Assembly (NCBI GenBank): GCA_977017575.1 | Contig: CDRNVI010000219.1 | Coordinates: 1-20,020, forward strand | Reading direction: 5' to 3' | DNA from: Paramoeba atlantica | Taxonomy: Eukaryota; Discosea | Length of the DNA stretch: 20,020 nucleotides | Shown here: positions 18,250 to 20,020 of the stretch, one piece after another | Layout of the letters: every line of letters starts with the position of its first letter | How positions within the stretch are numbered: the first letter of the stretch is position 1 | The notes under the pieces: generated by a model | Databases searched by the model: none | The model's input: only the letters and a program-made list of their open reading frames with translations | Told to the model about the DNA's origin: nothing | Program-made: the position numbers and the translations under genes

Positions 18250-18539
18250 TATTTAAAAAAGGCTAAAGCATCTGCAGTGAGTATAACTCTATTGAGCTTA
18301 TGGATTATTGTATGTGCAGAAGAATCTAAGTTCTCAAGCTTTATTATTAAAATTTTTGATGAAATTGCTAAGACAAACAAAATGATCCTCAAACTTTAGA
18401 CTATAAAGAAGGCTTCCTCCAAAGGTAAAAGAGAAGTGAAACAACTAAAGTTCAAATACTCTACCTTACAAGTGTTTTATGATAGCTTTAAGTATGTAAA
18501 TTTCTGCATTGGAGAATTTGAATGTGTGATTATTAAGGA

Positions 18540-18990
18540 AGGTTTGAAAGTTGGAGGTAGATTTAAAACAATTCCATTAAGCTCAAATAACTTGAATGAG
18601 TTTTCAAGATACTTAACTGGTTTACAATAAGTTATTGGTTTTGGATAACATGTAAAAATAGTGGGAAATTGTAAAATTTTAATTGAGGCAGCATCTAAAA
18701 TGAATTGATAATTTTGAGTTCAATGAGATCTTATCTAAGATTAGAAATATTATTAAAAGTAAATTTGCCAAAATAAAGTATATTCATGTGTATTACAAAT
18801 TTAACAAAAGATCAGATGTGATTATAACAGCAACAAGTCACTTTGAAGAGGATGAAATGGAAACTATATTTGATAAAAACTAAGATCCAAGATTGAAGCA
18901 ACTAACAACAACCAATGAGGAATGGATTATTAAGAATTCTAAATTATGAAAATGGGTGATGAAACCATTGGATTTAAATTGAAGCTTTTT
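18540..18990 (+). pseudogene. LINE-old: RNase H remnant
   Basis: RFKTIPLSSNNLNEFSRYLTGLQ (from 18559) aligns with FETIPLGSNNIGEFTGCLKGMQ of LINE-young, 13 of 22 residues alike. KIVGNCKILIEAASK aligns with EVVGDCMILTKAAPK, with the catalytic Asp now Asn. YIHVYYKFNKRSDVIITATS (18779 onward) aligns with EFTHVPQELNKRADAIATAA, and EEWIIKNSKL, a stop, KW with EEWIILNSTLWNW. Several Trp codons of the young copy are stops here (TGA, TAA). The domain is dead, but its ancestry is plain. Confidence 0.85.
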
Positions 18991-19384
18991 TGTGAAGAAA
19001 GTTAAATAATATTATTAAGTGGTTTCCTAAAAGAGTTGCATTTGATGAAATGTTAAAAAGTTTTGTTGAGAAAGAAAACCAAAAGTGGAGAAAAGAGTAT
19101 GAACAAGCAAGGAACTACTAGTTGAAAAGTGTAATAAGACTTTCTATAAAAAGGAAGATTATTAAATTTATTAAAGTTGATGAAAAGAAAAGAATTTTAA
19201 AAGAGATTTGAATGAGAAATAGAAAGAAACATTAGAACTTTTGGCTACTAAGTTAGTATTAAAGTGAATTAATCTTACTTGACTATAATAATTTAATTTA
19301 AGTATATTCTTAAATATCTAGATTACACTTCATTTCAATAAATGATATTTTTGATATTTAAATTAAAAAAAAATTTTTTTTTAA

Positions 19385-20020
19385 CTGATTGAATTTATCC
19401 CTGTGTTGATTTTATTGAAGAAATAATTGATTCCATCTTCTTATTTTTCTTGTAACAATATCATTTTGAATTTGTTATTCTTGAATTGATGCCTCAGGAT
19501 GATTTTTCTTGTTCTTTTGTTTTTAGTTGATGATGGAAATTTTCCTGATTTCCTTTTTTGCTTTGAAATTATCAAATTTATACCTTCCTCTTACCTTTTG
19601 TGATTTTGATTCTGGACTTTATTTTCACTTGGATTCCTCTCTTGGATACTCCTACTTGAATTTTGAAACCCATTTTGGTGTTGGAAGGGTATTCTATGAA
19701 AAAATTGTATTTGTGTCATTTCAGATGTACCACCTCTGAAGCTGTTTTGATTTTAATTACTGTACTTTCCCTCAAGTTTTGACCTCTCTAATTTGATTTG
19801 TTTGTTTTGAAGTTGATTCAATTGCTGATGCTTCTTTCTTATCATTGATATTCTCTGTTCTAAGTTTCTTTTTTTTTTGAGAAATCTTGATTTGCTTTTC
19901 CTTCTGTTATAATCTTATGTTTTTGTTTATTCTCTGGTAATGATGCTGATTCTTGAATTTGATTTGTAATGGTTTTATTTTCAGTAAGTTCCATTGAGCA
20001 TCTTGCACCATTTACATTTT
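19385..20020 (-). repeat. Dispersed repeat R, left-hand module (R5), inverted copy
   Basis: The reverse complement of this stretch matches 10665-11291 along its whole length, and it runs off the right edge. It is T+C-rich on the plus strand because the purine-rich strand is turned round. It starts 11 bp after the poly(A) of LINE-old, at the very base (counterpart of about 11291) where module R3 would be expected to begin. The frame at 19527-19739 is a by-product of T-rich composition; the other copy offers no conserved protein. Confidence 0.88.

Larger units (their letters stand above)
14915..19373 (+). mobile_element. Old L1-type LINE (LINE-old), decayed and interrupted
   Basis: Ordered remnants of one plus-strand LINE: endonuclease motif I at 14927, the rest of the endonuclease at 16371-16975, the end of the reverse transcriptase at 17203-17910, a CCHC zinc finger at 18094-18147, RNase H at 18540-18990, then AATAAATG (19339-19346) and a poly(A) tail at 19364-19373. 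Stops and frameshifts are scattered throughout. It is split by SINE B (15010-15452), by the young LINE fragment (15465-16356), and by SINE A (16994-17189). The front of the RT domain is missing and no first ORF is recognised. The 5' boundary is uncertain, somewhere in 14870-14925. Composition is AT-rich with no CpG seen, implying great age. I found no convincing target duplication. Confidence 0.85.

Noticed and set aside
12840-19373. Idea that the SINEs borrowed their 3' ends from the local LINE family
   Set aside because: SINE A ends CTAATAAAGTCCAATATT and the young LINE ends CTAATAAATGGCACC; the likeness is limited to the polyadenylation signal and a few bases, too little to claim.
19373-19385. 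LINE-old inserted into an R copy, splitting R5 from R3
   Set aside because: The sequence just upstream of the LINE's 5' end (14830-14920) does not resemble inverted R3, so a simple insertion into R is not supported.
19527-19739. 70-codon frame near the right edge that looks protein-like at first sight
   Set aside because: It falls entirely within the inverted R5 copy. The other copy does not preserve the frame, so the reading is a product of T-rich composition.

Overview
This window looks like a repeat-filled, gene-poor stretch of a large, AT-rich nuclear genome. I recognise no host protein gene, no tRNA or rRNA gene and no CRISPR array. All coding sequence I can support belongs to transposable elements. 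The host cannot be named from the sequence. Ty1/copia elements, tRNA-headed SINEs, L1-type LINEs with a C-terminal RNase H domain, and near-total loss of CpG outside young elements all point to a eukaryote with CpG methylation. CAG and CTG remain common, so the loss seems confined to CpG.

Layout. 1-1666 is the end of a satellite array built of 382-bp dimers. 1769-2361 is one copy of a dispersed purine-rich non-coding repeat, called R here; other parts of R lie at 10665-11876 and, inverted, at 19385-20020. 3399-9378 is a whole-looking, very young Ty1/copia retrotransposon: two LTRs of 401 bp that read as identical, a GGAAA target duplication, and one 1679-codon gag-pol frame. 9384-12541 is anonymous A+G-rich sequence plus R. 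12553-12876 is a tRNA-derived SINE (family A). 13308-13732 and 15010-15452 are two copies of a second tRNA-derived SINE (family B) in opposite orientation, with T- and A-rich sequence between them.

From about 14915 to 19373 lies an old, decayed LINE with its domains still in order: endonuclease, the end of the reverse transcriptase, zinc finger, RNase H, poly(A). It is broken up by three later arrivals. A SINE B sits between its first two endonuclease motifs, a 5'-truncated young LINE fragment of the same family (15465-16356, minus strand) sits in the target duplication of that SINE, and a shortened SINE A sits at 16994-17189, where most of the LINE's reverse transcriptase is missing.

The elements give a relative timeline: old LINE, then the SINEs, then the young LINE fragment, then the copia element. 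The young LINE fragment and the copia element keep CpG dinucleotides, whereas I see none in the roughly 13 kb around them. No new multi-gene system is apparent. The points most worth a second look are the CpG pattern, the likely internal tRNA-Lys primer site of the copia element, the nested insertion history, the core shared by two SINE families, and the R repeat with its common breakpoint.
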